A stretch of 64,000 bases of DNA from Fen-455 sp050012675. Its GTDB lineage: Bacteria; Actinomycetota; Acidimicrobiia; Acidimicrobiales; Bog-793. The notes under the pieces are model-generated. The model ran no database searches and had not been told where the DNA came from. It saw nothing but the letters and a program-made list of their open reading frames with translations. Of the stretch, positions 1 through 7,587 are shown piece after piece. The translations under genes and the position numbers were made by a program. The stretch is from positions 1 through 64,000 of the forward strand of contig JBEKGS010000006.1 in the NCBI GenBank assembly GCA_050012675.1, read 5' to 3'. Position 1 is the stretch's first letter. Each line of letters starts with the position of its first letter.

Positions 1-681
1 GATCGGGTGCTCACGGCGCGCCAGTACAGCCTGAGCCCCCCACTTTTCTGGTACCCATATTTCAAGGCCGACCCGCCGTATGTTCTGACCTACGCCCGTG
101 TCGACGGCGAGCCGCTGTCGTCAGCCGATCCCGACGACGACTGGCGAGAAGCTGGCCTCAAGCTACGGATACTCCACATGGCCAAAGAGCCTCTCGACCT
201 TCCCCGATTTCACGGAGGAGGAGGCACCTGGCTCGAGTCCTGTCGACACCGACTTGTCGCCGAGATCCGGTGGGGGAACTCCACCGGCTTCCTGTCAGAT
301 GGGGCGGCAGAGTCGTTGCTGCAGTCGGGTCTCGCGTCTCTCGATCTTGACGAGGAGCCCAGTCAGACGTTCATCCACGGCGACTTGCTGCCCGAGCACG
401 TGCTGCTCCGTTGTCCGGGGGGCCTCCGGACGGTGTTCCTCGACTTCGGCGACGCCGGCCTGGGCGACCCCGCCTGGGACCTCGTCGCGGTCAGTCTCTA
501 CGACCCCGATCGTCTAGCGATCCTCCTCGATGGCTATCGTGCTCTGCCGGCCTTCGTAGAACACGTCGAGCAAGTGCGACCCGCGTACCGACTCCTTCGA
601 CATCTGCGCGCGGCTCGTTGGCTCCACGAGCATGACCTCGATCCACAGCTCGACATCCTGATGGCGCTCCGAATGACCTGA
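1..681 (+). CDS. Phosphotransferase of the aminoglycoside/choline kinase-like fold, 5' end missing
   Basis: The C-terminal part shows the kinase-like catalytic loop FIHGDLLPEHVLL followed by LDFGDAGLGDPAWDL, which together mark the APH/protein-kinase-like superfamily (catalytic Asp, then metal-binding Asp of the DFG-like motif). The usual Asn of the catalytic loop (HGDxxxxN) is His here, so activity is uncertain. The frame is open to base 1; a GTG at 7 could be read as a start, but family members are usually 280-330 residues with an N-terminal ATP-binding lobe that is absent here, so I take the gene to begin outside the window. The substrate cannot be told from sequence. Confidence 0.75.
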   Translation, partial: DRVLTARQYSLSPPLFWYPYFKADPPYVLTYARVDGEPLSSADPDDDWREAGLKLRILHMAKEPLDLPRFHGGGGTWLESCRHRLVAEIRWGNSTGFLSDGAAESLLQSGLASLDLDEEPSQTFIHGDLLPEHVLLRCPGGLRTVFLDFGDAGLGDPAWDLVAVSLYDPDRLAILLDGYRALPAFVEHVEQVRPAYRLLRHLRAARWLHEHDLDPQLDILMALRMT

Positions 682-733
682 CGACGCGGGCACGATGTAG
701 CGCTCGGGACCGACAGTTTGACGAGACCTGAGA

Positions 734-1048
734 TCACAACCGACCAGTCTCGACGCCACCAGCAGCCGGATGGATCGCCGGCTCCCCCTTCGCCTTCACC
801 AGCTGGCGGACGTGAGCGGCATCAAGGGCAAGGAGCGTGGCCGTCAAATCTGCGCCGACCTCGACTGCCATCGCGACAACGGTTCGCTCGACTTCCGCCT
901 TTGCCGCTGCCACCAAGCTGTCCTGCTCAGCGAGCGCGTCGGCTCGACGAGCGCACGTTCGGTCGTAGTTGGAGACAGCACGCGTGTATGCGACGTCGAG
1001 CGTGGCGAGCCTCCGTTGTGTGGCGCGTATGGAATCGCGAACGGCCAT
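734..1048 (-). CDS. Small conserved-looking helical protein, unknown function
   Basis: A 104-residue protein starting at ATG 1048, preceded by the ribosome-binding site GAGAGGG. It is rich in Ala, Arg, Glu and Val with heptad-like spacing over residues 8-70, so it is probably a helical or coiled-coil protein. The last 20 residues are low in structure. The reading frame is open further upstream to 1240, but that part overlaps the end of the preceding nucleotidyltransferase gene and has no coding character. I do not recognise a named family. It lies downstream of the nucleotidyltransferase relic on the same strand and might be co-transcribed with it. Confidence 0.5.
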   Translation of the reverse strand: MAVRDSIRATQRRLATLDVAYTRAVSNYDRTCARRADALAEQDSLVAAAKAEVERTVVAMAVEVGADLTATLLALDAAHVRQLVKAKGEPAIHPAAGGVETGRL

Positions 1049-1176
1049 TGGTGCACCCTCTCTGGAGCCGTCCCCGCGACCGCTCCTATATAGGACGCAC
1101 TTGGAGATCCAGGCTATGGATCCTCTCCTCTGGGCCGTGTCTCTCGCCAGCGGGTCGCGGAGCGGCTGAGCTGCGG

Positions 1177-2052
1177 TTATCGACTCCAGAAGGCGAGATG
1201 GGTCGCGACCATCCAGGCTTCGATGACCGCAGCGTCGCACTGGGCTGGGATCGAGTCGTCGCTGAGCTTGTCCTCGAGCATCGCGTCAAGGCGGAGGACG
1301 CGCTCCACCACTCGTCGAAGGGCACGTCGCCGCGCCTTACGGCGCGCAACCAGTCACCGGGCTCGTCGGCGATCGGCAAGTTGAGGCGGCCGTTGGTGAG
1401 CAGCTCCAGTCCTTGGAAGCCGAGCCGGGCGCAGTGCATGGCGTACTTGGTGTCGTAGCCGTGCGCGGCGGGCCACCGTGCGGGCAGCCCCGACCCTGCG
1501 GCCGTGACCGCTGCGGCTCCGTGTCCCGAGTAGCCGCTCCGCCTGGGACTGCATGTAGCCCCGGTAGCGGGGGATCACGTGGCGTCCGACGAAGGCCTCC
1601 CCGAGGCTTTGGAGCTCCTCGCCCTCGGGAGTCGAGAAGATGACCGGTGCCCACAGCGCCATCAGAATCGACGGGTTGCCGGAGACGGCGAGGCGGACGA
1701 ACCTCCTCAGCGAGTGGAGCGTGCGATCGGAGTCACCGGGGCCAGAGCGCGATCCTTCTGGCTGGGTGCGTTGCATCACGCTCGCGTAGCCGCTCTCATT
1801 TAGCCCGAGGACGTCACTCGGTTGCTCGACGACGACCCCGAGCTCGTCGTGGTCCTCACCGTCGGGCAAACCGGTCCCGTGAGCCGTCGAGCCGACCTCG
1901 ACGAGAAGGATCGTCGTTACAGGCAGGGGCGGTATCTCTTGCACGTGCCGATGATGCCGCACTTCGACACTGCCGTCCCCATAGCACTCATGCGCGATGC
2001 GTGCGAGCTTCTCGCACCGCCCGCCGCCTTCACTACCAACACCCTCCGCCAT
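1177..2052 (-). pseudogene. RlaP/DNA-polymerase-beta-like nucleotidyltransferase with two compensating frameshifts
   Basis: The N-terminal part reads LVEVGSTAHGTGLPDGEDHD, the GS...D.D nucleotidyltransferase signature, then LHSLRRFVRLAVSGNPSIL. After about 1545 the homology moves to a second frame (HGYDTKYAMHCARLGFQGLE, then LLTNGRLNLPIADEP), and near 1302 it returns to the first frame (VVERVLRLDAMLEDKLSDDS) and ends at the TAA at 1177. The first and last parts share a frame, so one insertion and one deletion cancel. At the second site one missing G in GACGAGTGGTGG would restore GAC GAG GTG GTG. The start is uncertain: ATG 2052 or GTG 1944, the latter fitting the usual family length better. 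Either a real pseudogene or two base-call errors. Confidence 0.7.
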
Positions 2053-2152
2053 CACCAACCTCCGCCATCACCTCCTCCCAACCAAGCTCCTGGACCTCAC
2101 ACCCTCGGCACTTGCGGATAGAAGGTTCGCCTGTCGGGTCGTTGGTGATCTT

Positions 2153-2186
2153 GTTGCCCTGCCGGCGATCGCCCGGCAAGGACAAC
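2153..2186. other. Long GC-rich hairpin between genes
   Basis: GTTGCCCTGCCGG and CCGGCAAGGACAAC can pair with one bulge and a mismatch around the 7-nt loop CGATCGC. There is no T-run behind it on either strand, so it is not a canonical intrinsic terminator. It sits about 55 bases before the start of the gene at 2242 and about 100 bases before the start of the divergent nucleotidyltransferase relic. It could be a factor-assisted terminator, a structured leader or simply a palindromic spacer. Confidence 0.35.
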
Positions 2187-2241
2187 GCGCGTGCTTCAGA
2201 TTCGTCTCTAGAGCGCGTCATACGCGTGCTACCATGGATGT

Positions 2242-2745
2242 ATGACAGACTTAGTCGGTGTCGACGAGCTCCGGAAGGCCAGTGTGGAGGCGTTCTTCGT
2301 CGCAGACCATGCAGAGGTCGTGGGAGGCAAGGTCTATGTCAACGGTGGATTCTGGAGCCGGCTGCAGTTCCCGAGCTACCCCGCGGCGGTGCCCCCGATT
2401 GCGATCGTCGCAGCTCTCCACGTCCCGGCCCGGATGTACCAAGCCGAACATGTCTTCACCGTCAGCCTCGAGGATCCAGATGGCCACGAGGTGCCAGGGT
2501 TCAAAGCCGAGGGGAGGTTTCGGGTCGGTGCGAGCCCAGACATGGAGTTGGGGGAACCGACGACCTTTCCAGTGGTGCTGCCGGTCGTGGGACTAACGAT
2601 CCAGCGACCTGGCACCTACATTTTCGTGCTTCGACTGAACAAGGTTGAGTTAGCAAGGCTGAAGATTCACGCCGTGCAAGTGGCGATAGTCCAGCAACTA
2701 GGGTTCATGCCTCTCGTGAGTCCTCCGACGGAGGACGACGCCTGA
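2242..2745 (+). CDS. DUF6941-like conserved hypothetical protein
   Basis: A 167-residue soluble protein. The stretch VEAFFVADHAEVVGGKVYVN (residues 13-32) followed by GGFWSRL, the central PARMYQAEHVFTVSLEDPDG and the C-terminal RPGTYIFVLRLN fit the DUF6941 family, which is built of beta strands and has no known role. Genes of this kind are usually solitary in actinobacteria. The ATG at 2242 is preceded by TACCAT, a possible -10 hexamer 11 bases before the start, so the transcript may have a very short leader. The family assignment comes from remembered pattern rather than a search. Confidence 0.65.
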   Translation: MTDLVGVDELRKASVEAFFVADHAEVVGGKVYVNGGFWSRLQFPSYPAAVPPIAIVAALHVPARMYQAEHVFTVSLEDPDGHEVPGFKAEGRFRVGASPDMELGEPTTFPVVLPVVGLTIQRPGTYIFVLRLNKVELARLKIHAVQVAIVQQLGFMPLVSPPTEDDA

Positions 2746-2778
2746 CCTCTGTCCGGATCGCGATAAGAGCGAGGATGC

Positions 2779-3090
2779 GTGCACTTCAGGGACGCCGAAG
2801 GAATCGACTGGGACGACGAGGAAAATGAGGAGGGGAACCTCGTTCATTGTCTCAAGCATGGCGTGACCGAGGCTGTCGTCGATCAGGTGTTGAGGAATGA
2901 TCCTTCGCTCGTGAAAACGCGGCTCAAGACGGCAACTTTCGCCGTGCTCGGGCCGGATGACGAAGGAGTGTTCTGGCTTCTGTATTTCGATTGGTCACAT
3001 AATCGCGGGGACTGGTTGCGGCCGGTGACGGGGCGCCAGGCCAAAGAGCAGGAGACGGTGGAGTGGGCGCGAACAAGGAGGGTGCGTTGA
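2779..3090 (+). CDS. BrnT-like toxin of a type II toxin-antitoxin pair
   Basis: A 103-residue protein starting at GTG 2779 with GAGGA at 2771-2775. It has the BrnT layout: an acidic N-terminal strand (IDWDDEENEEGNLVHC), the LKHGV motif, a central VLGPDDEGVFWLLYFDW strand pair and a C-terminal WLRPVTGRQAKEQE. BrnT toxins have a RelE-like fold and cleave RNA. The gene overlaps by 4 bases the next gene, which encodes a ribbon-helix-helix protein, exactly the toxin-first order known for brnT-brnA. Identity is inferred from motif pattern and gene order; catalytic residues are not confirmed. Confidence 0.6.
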   Translation: MHFRDAEGIDWDDEENEEGNLVHCLKHGVTEAVVDQVLRNDPSLVKTRLKTATFAVLGPDDEGVFWLLYFDWSHNRGDWLRPVTGRQAKEQETVEWARTRRVR

Positions 3091-3449
3091 CCGATTGGAG
3101 AAAAGACGAGCGAGTACGGCGAGAAACCGCAGAAGACGATGAGGTCGTCCCGGGTTCGTCGGAGTCGCTCGAACCCACCCGCCTGCAGCAGCTCATATCA
3201 GTCCGACTCGACCCGGAATTAATCGCGGCCCTGCGCACGCGTGCGGAGGAACAGGGGAGCACCGTTAGCTCCTTGGTGCGTGCGGCCATCGCCGAACTCT
3301 TAGCGAACGACACGAAGAGAGTGACGGACTTCTCGGTAGTTGTGGAAGTCGCAGGCTGGCAAAGTGTGCTGTCTTCTACGAGAAGCAGCCCAACCCTTCC
3401 GGTCTTGTTCCCGCAAGACGACGGCGCTCACACGCGAGGAGTGGCTTAG
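3087..3449 (+). CDS. Ribbon-helix-helix antitoxin, BrnA/CopG-like
   Basis: A 120-residue protein. The start is chosen as TTG 3087: it overlaps the stop of the toxin gene (TTGA) and has a perfect ribosome-binding site AAGGAGG at 3075-3081, five bases away. A GTG at 3063 in the same frame lacks such a site. Residues 35-70 (ISVRLDPELIAALRTRAEEQ then GSTVSSLVRAAIAELLA) form a typical ribbon-helix-helix DNA-binding domain. It should bind and neutralise the toxin and repress the operon. The last 35 residues do not resemble anything I recognise and may be the toxin-binding tail or a frameshifted end. Confidence 0.65.
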   Translation: MTDWRKDERVRRETAEDDEVVPGSSESLEPTRLQQLISVRLDPELIAALRTRAEEQGSTVSSLVRAAIAELLANDTKRVTDFSVVVEVAGWQSVLSSTRSSPTLPVLFPQDDGAHTRGVA

Positions 3450-3537
3450 CTGAGTCAGCTCGGTCCAGTGAGCGGGGGACTACCAGCTGGTGGCCAGTAA
3501 CGGGGCCCCCTTACGGGCACCGGCGCCCTTGGCCCGC

Positions 3538-3921
3538 TCAGCACCTCACCCAGACAACTGGGCGCCACGTTGAGCCCTGAGCAGTGACTGTCACGCTGCC
3601 GAAGCGAATCTGCGAGCGCGCTCCCGGCTGAAGACACGCCGGCCGGCTGCCATCGTTCATAGTCCCGTCGGGGGAGAACCACTCGACGGTGAGCGGGACG
3701 TTGTACACCCACCCGTTCGCGGTCACCTCGATCTGGGATGGAGTCGAGTAGGCGACTCCCGTGCGGACCGTCACCGGAGAGTGGTTCTTGCCTGACGCGT
3801 ATCCCACGAGTCCTCCAGCAACCACGAGCACGACGACAATCACCACGACCGGAATCAGGCGAGCGATGGACCAACGTTCTGGGTTCGACCGGCGAGGCAC
3901 CGGATCTTCCAATGGTTCCAT
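3538..3921 (-). CDS. Single-pass membrane protein with small extracellular domain
   Basis: A 127-residue protein starting at ATG 3921, with GGAGG and AGAGG upstream. Residues 1-20 are charged and cytoplasmic, residues 21-43 form one strongly hydrophobic helix (IARLIPVVVIVVVLVVAGGL), and the remaining 84 residues are polar with beta character and two Cys (in PACLQPG and at the C-terminus) that could form a disulphide. Small membrane-anchored proteins of this design (MmpS-like or DUF4307-like) are common in actinobacteria, but I cannot assign a family. It is transcribed away from the lipoprotein gene at 4253. Confidence 0.55.
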   Translation of the reverse strand: MEPLEDPVPRRSNPERWSIARLIPVVVIVVVLVVAGGLVGYASGKNHSPVTVRTGVAYSTPSQIEVTANGWVYNVPLTVEWFSPDGTMNDGSRPACLQPGARSQIRFGSVTVTAQGSTWRPVVWVRC

Positions 3922-4226
3922 GTCCTCTGAACCTCCGATCACACTCCAGTCGCGGCTAACGACTGAGCACCGGCGCGAGACAACGCTAGACCTGGACGTC
4001 TTTGACTGCTTTCGCGTCGGTTCTCGCCGCGCAGCCAGCAACGCGGTCCAGGGCGATTCGAATGGCCGGGATCTCATCCCGGTGAGCTACTGGCAGCTAC
4101 CGCGACCGAGTGGGCTAACCGCCTCGCCATGATCGCGCACCCGGTTCGCGAGACCCAACAACAGATCCAACACTCCCGCCCAGACCGCAAGTCTGAGACA
4201 GGTCAAGACGCCCCGGCACGCTTCCG
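3922..4226. other. Intergenic region between divergent genes
   Basis: About 300 bases between the divergently transcribed membrane protein and lipoprotein genes. It must hold both promoters. I see no protein-coding pattern and no strong consensus -35/-10 pair. The rightmost part leads into the shared leader described next. Confidence 0.4.
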
Positions 4227-4252
4227 TACGGGTAACCAGGACACTTGGTGGG
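4227..4252 (+). promoter_or_regulatory. Conserved leader before lipoprotein gene (copy 1, shortened)
   Basis: TACGGGTAACCAG, then ACACTTGGTGGG and ATGATGAGCACAGTGCG match the leader and first codons of the genes at 7978 and 15079 (TACGCGAA, TGGGA or TGACGC, ATGANNACNGTGCG), with a deletion of 6-9 bases in the middle. ACCA and TGGT can still pair directly in front of the GGG that serves as ribosome-binding site. Confidence 0.45.
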
Positions 4253-4894
4253 ATGATGAGCACAGTGCGCAAGGTCGGGGTCGTAGTCGCGACAGTGGGC
4301 CTGACGCTGATGCTTGCTGGCTGCACTGGTTCTGCAACGTTCGGTTTTTCAGGGATCGACCTCGGTGGCATACCTGTGCAGGCTGACCGACCTGCTGTCT
4401 TTTCGGCTCCGCTGGTTGCCAGTGCGGCTACGCCGCTGACGCTACTGGGAGTCAAGCTGATATCGATTCCGGGATTCCCCATTCCCCGGCTGATTCATGT
4501 CTCGCTCTTGGGACGCTCTCTGTCCTATCCGACCGGAACAACGGGATGGCCGCCGACGGCCCCAGGCGCCAAGAAGACGTATCCACTACGCAGGTTTGCC
4601 GGTGCGAAGGTCGACCCAGTTGCGCCGAGGGGTGGCGGTCTGCCACCAACAGTGTTGTATGCCGTGGCTGGCGCGGAATTGAATCATGTCTACGCGGTCG
4701 CGGGGTTGGAGATCACATTCCGCGTGGGGACGACCAGGTTCACGAAGCCGGTTTACGAGGGAGGTATGGCCTGTGTTGTGAAGTTCCGCTCATCTGCTTC
4801 GCGGCGCGAGCAGCACTGGTGTGAAAGTCGGTTCGCGTTGATAATCAAAGTCTTTAATGAGATGCCTGCATTGAAGGAAAGGGAAAATAGTTAG
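4253..4894 (+). CDS. Predicted lipoprotein, unknown function
   Basis: A 213-residue protein with a lipoprotein signal peptide: basic start MMSTVRK, hydrophobic stretch GVVVATVGLTLML and lipobox LAGC at residues 21-24, so Cys24 should be lipidated. Translation may begin at ATG 4253 or ATG 4256. The mature part is rich in Pro, Gly and Thr in the first half and has two late Cys (GMACVVKF and QHWCES) that may pair. I recognise no domain. Its leader and first codons match those of the exported-protein genes at 7978 and 15079. Confidence 0.6.
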   Translation: MMSTVRKVGVVVATVGLTLMLAGCTGSATFGFSGIDLGGIPVQADRPAVFSAPLVASAATPLTLLGVKLISIPGFPIPRLIHVSLLGRSLSYPTGTTGWPPTAPGAKKTYPLRRFAGAKVDPVAPRGGGLPPTVLYAVAGAELNHVYAVAGLEITFRVGTTRFTKPVYEGGMACVVKFRSSASRREQHWCESRFALIIKVFNEMPALKERENS

Positions 4895-5118
4895 ACCCCC
4901 GATTCCATGAGACAGTTCGCGGTACAGACGATCGTGCATGCAACAATCCAGAGCAGGCGAGGAACTGGGCCCGATGGCCCGACGGCAACCAACCCAGCGC
5001 ACGGTGTCGCAGCCGGGTTCGATGGGAGGACTGATGACGGATCGAGGCCGACAGTTCTTCCGTCTCGCGAAGGCTTGGCGCAGATGCCTCCGGAGGACCA
5101 GCTGGCCCTTGCCCGTGT

Positions 5119-5255
5119 CGCCAACATTCCGCCAACCGACTTACGGCCGCAGGCATCCGCAGGGGTTGCAGGGCGGTGTCGCAAGGCACCGAAAGCCCAG
5201 CTCAGCGCCGCTCAACGGTAATCCAGTCACCCTCTCAAGGTGGAGACACGGGTTC
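5119..5255. repeat. 137-bp direct repeat, left copy, with tRNA-Glu fragment
   Basis: This segment is about 80% identical over its full 137 bases, without gaps, to 6795-6931. It begins with a tandem motif CGCCAACATTCCGCCAACCG, contains GAAAGCCCAGCTCAGC, and ends with CTCTCAAGGTGGAGACACGG followed by GTTC, which is the anticodon-loop to T-arm part of a tRNA-Glu(CTC) gene. The two copies enclose the ATPase gene at 5281-6729. The layout is that expected of att sites from an element that integrates into a tRNA gene. Confidence 0.75.
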
Positions 5256-5272
5256 GAATCCCGTTGGGGCTG
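5227..5272 (+). tRNA. 3' half of a tRNA-Glu(CTC) gene (remnant)
   Basis: The anticodon stem TCACC/GGTGG encloses the 7-nt loop CTCTCAA (anticodon CTC at 5234-5236). A perfect T-arm follows (ACGGG, loop TTCGAAT, CCCGT), then the 3' acceptor strand TGGGGCT and discriminator G. Upstream, only AGCCC could pair with the acceptor strand and no D-arm can be formed (the 3' D-stem GAGC or GGAC is absent), so this is a half gene, not a working tRNA. Such halves mark the junction where an integrative element recombined with the tRNA gene. Confidence 0.7.
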
Positions 5273-5280
5273 CTCAGAAC

Positions 5281-6729
5281 TCACAACTGCCAGGCGCTGA
5301 GCAGGTCCGCGGCGTCGAGCACAAGGTCGGCTCCCACACCTGAGGCGATGCCGCGCGGAGAGGCGGCGACGAGCCGAGCTCCGGCTGCTTTCGGTATCAC
5401 TGCACGCCCTTCCTCAAGTTCGGCTAGGTCCACCGCGCCGAACGTTGCCTTGTCACTCCACTTGATTGAGCCGATCGCCACGGGAGTTTTGTCCCGTGCA
5501 GACCCCACGATGTCGTACTCGTGTTCACCGCGCCGGTCCCACCAGCCACCGACCGATTCGATCGAATCAAACGGCGTGTCAAGGTGTGGGGCGAGACGTA
5601 GCAGCCCGTCACGAACGATCGGCTCAATAGCCTTGCCCCTCCAAGTGCTCCAGCCGTTTGAGAAGGCCGTTAGCGCCAGATCCGAGCGACCGACCTCAAT
5701 ATTGCGGAGCTGGGGTTCGACAAAGCGAAACCAGAAACGGAGGTACGGATCGGCTACTCGGTAGCGCTTGAGCCGGCTGCCCTTGTCGCCGGCTGGGATG
5801 TCGATGGCGAGGATGCGTTTGGTGTCTGTCAGAGTGTCAGTTGCCCTGCTCACCGCCGTCTTCGCCGCGATGCCACCTCCAAGGTCCGAGGCAATGCGCG
5901 AGAAGTTGACTACGCCAATCTCGTTGGCTCCGATCGCCTCGAGAACGAGGCGCGCGTTGGCACCGTCCGCGAGCTCGCCGGCAAGGTTGATCTGGGCGAT
6001 GTCCGCGAGCAGTGTGTGGGGACGAGAAAGAGCCTCCTCGACGACGGCCCCGACGGATTTGAACTTTCGCGCGTGCGCGACGAGCTCGGGGAATCCTCCC
6101 GTGACGAGCTGTGTGTCGAAGACCTCGACCGCGGAGCGCGACCCTCCGAGCGCCTGCGCCGTTTCCGCCGGGTTGAACGGCTCGACGACGAGATTGCCGT
6201 CGAGCCGACCGAATAGCGGTCGGTCGTGCGCGAACAGTCGATCCATCATTGCCTCGTCAGAACCAATAAGCAGGACAAGGACCGGGCGCCTGACGAGCGT
6301 GAGGTCCCACAGTGACTGGAGGAGCCCGTCGAGACCAGGGCTCGCATCATTTGCCCAGGGGAACTCGTCGATCACGAGGATCGCGGGGTCTTCGTTCAGC
6401 ACGAACTGCAGCCGGGAGAGCAGGTCATACCAGTTCCCTGACGGGCGAGCCAGGCCGGCCTCGATGGCAGGTAGCGGCCGCGTCGAGGAGCGGAGCGTCT
6501 CGGCAGCCCGGCGCATCTGCACGTCTACCGGTGTCCCCTTCATGCCGGCAACGACGCCGTACGCGACACCACTTCGCTCGGAGAAGTGCTCGACCAGTCG
6601 TGACTTGCCGACCTGACGGCGTCCGCGAACGGCTATTAGGCGTCCCGCACCGGATGCGCTCGCATTTCGGAGTTCGGCGCCAAGCGCGGCTAGTTCTCGC
6701 TCCCGACCGAAGAACTCACTCTTAGGCAT
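5281..6729 (-). CDS. AAA ATPase with C-terminal DUF234 nuclease-like domain
   Basis: A 482-residue protein from ATG 6729 (a GTG at 6744 is also possible). Residues 36-43 hold the Walker A motif GRRQVGKS and 117-122 the Walker B ILVIDE; residues 5-240 form the archaeal-type AAA ATPase domain. The C-terminal third carries the DUF234 signature (RVADPYLRFWFRFVEP) and a PD-(D/E)xK-like core, YDIVG then GSIKW. In most relatives I know the second motif reads GECKW, so the catalytic Glu appears to be replaced. The function of the family is unknown; it is scattered, mobile and often on islands. Here it lies alone between two att-like repeats. Confidence 0.85.
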   Translation of the reverse strand: MPKSEFFGRERELAALGAELRNASASGAGRLIAVRGRRQVGKSRLVEHFSERSGVAYGVVAGMKGTPVDVQMRRAAETLRSSTRPLPAIEAGLARPSGNWYDLLSRLQFVLNEDPAILVIDEFPWANDASPGLDGLLQSLWDLTLVRRPVLVLLIGSDEAMMDRLFAHDRPLFGRLDGNLVVEPFNPAETAQALGGSRSAVEVFDTQLVTGGFPELVAHARKFKSVGAVVEEALSRPHTLLADIAQINLAGELADGANARLVLEAIGANEIGVVNFSRIASDLGGGIAAKTAVSRATDTLTDTKRILAIDIPAGDKGSRLKRYRVADPYLRFWFRFVEPQLRNIEVGRSDLALTAFSNGWSTWRGKAIEPIVRDGLLRLAPHLDTPFDSIESVGGWWDRRGEHEYDIVGSARDKTPVAIGSIKWSDKATFGAVDLAELEEGRAVIPKAAGARLVAASPRGIASGVGADLVLDAADLLSAWQL

Positions 6730-6794
6730 TGACGTAGCATACACAGATGTAACATACGTATTAGCATCGTTTGTTGCGGAAGCTTCTGAACTTC

Positions 6795-6931
6795 CGCCAA
6801 CATTCCGCCAACCGACTTTCAGCCGCAGGCGTCCGCAGGCGTTGCAACGGGAGGGCCAGGAGCAGTGAAAGCCCAGCTCAGCAGTTCTCAGCGGTAATCA
6901 AGCCATTCTCTCAAGGTGGAGACACGGGTTC
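6795..6931. repeat. 137-bp direct repeat, right copy, with tRNA-Glu fragment
   Basis: The right partner of 5119-5255. Both ends are identical to the left copy (24 bases at the left, 24 at the right); divergence is concentrated in the middle. Identity stops exactly inside the T-loop after GGGTTC: the left copy continues as a proper tRNA 3' end, whereas here the sequence goes on as CAGGACGTGG. This copy is therefore the internal or partner att site, carrying no complete T-arm. Confidence 0.75.
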
Positions 6932-7101
6932 CAGGACGTGGCCGTTTGGGCAGGTCGCACCGTCACTGCCAACTTCATGGACGACTGCAGGTAGCAGCTT
7001 GGCCCCGGTTCGCTGCGGGCGGCATGATGCGCAACCTCCCGGCACCCCTTCGGTTGTGACGCTCGACTCTGAAATGCGCGCCTGCGAGATTAGATGGGGC
7101 C

Positions 7102-7587
7102 ATGAGACCTACCTTGTTCGTAATCGATCGCTCCGGTCCCGGTCACCTTGCAACGATGGCCTGTCCGCGCGGTGGGGATTGGCTCGACGACGAGTTGCTA
7201 GCGCTTCAAACCGAGGGCGTCGATGTGCTCGTCAGCGCACTGACCAATTCGGAGCTTGTGGAGCTGCGGCTCAGCGCTGAGCCGGAACTTGCGAGACAAG
7301 CAGGACTGACGTACATCTCGTTTCCGATTCCCGACCGTGGCGCGCCGGAGGCCGCGGCTGTCACCGACCTCGTGGGTCAGCTTGAAGAACGCCTCACCTG
7401 GGGTGAGTTCATCGTCGTCCACTGTCGCGCAGGTATCGGCCGGTCTTCACTTATCGCCGCCGCGGTGCTGGTGCGGGAGGGACTTAGCCTCGCTGAAGCC
7501 TGGGAGTTGATTTCGGCCGCTCGGGGTCTGTCTGTACCGGACACGGAGACGCAGAGGTCGTGGCTTGCGGAGTTCGCCAGGACTTGA
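7102..7587 (+). CDS. Dual-specificity/tyrosine protein phosphatase-like protein
   Basis: A 161-residue protein. The P-loop VHCRAGIGRSS (His107, nucleophile Cys108, Arg114) is the CX5R active site of the cysteine phosphatases, and the upstream PIPDRG (Asp78) fits the general acid. The size and helix pattern after the P-loop (LIAAAVLVREGLSLAEAWEL) fit the compact CDKN3/PTP-like group found in bacteria. Likely a cytoplasmic phosphatase acting on a protein or inositol phosphate. The gene appears to be monocistronic, with a weak GGGG ribosome-binding site before the ATG. Confidence 0.8.
   Translation: MRPTLFVIDRSGPGHLATMACPRGGDWLDDELLALQTEGVDVLVSALTNSELVELRLSAEPELARQAGLTYISFPIPDRGAPEAAAVTDLVGQLEERLTWGEFIVVHCRAGIGRSSLIAAAVLVREGLSLAEAWELISAARGLSVPDTETQRSWLAEFART

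Noticed and set aside
5190..5276. A complete tRNA gene
   Set aside because: T-arm, anticodon arm and 3' acceptor strand are present, but no D-arm or full 5' acceptor strand can be formed. Kept only as a half gene.
6738..6776. Imperfect inverted repeat around ACGTATGTTACA upstream of the ATPase gene
   Set aside because: Only partly matching arms; could be an operator but is within chance expectation for an AT-rich promoter.
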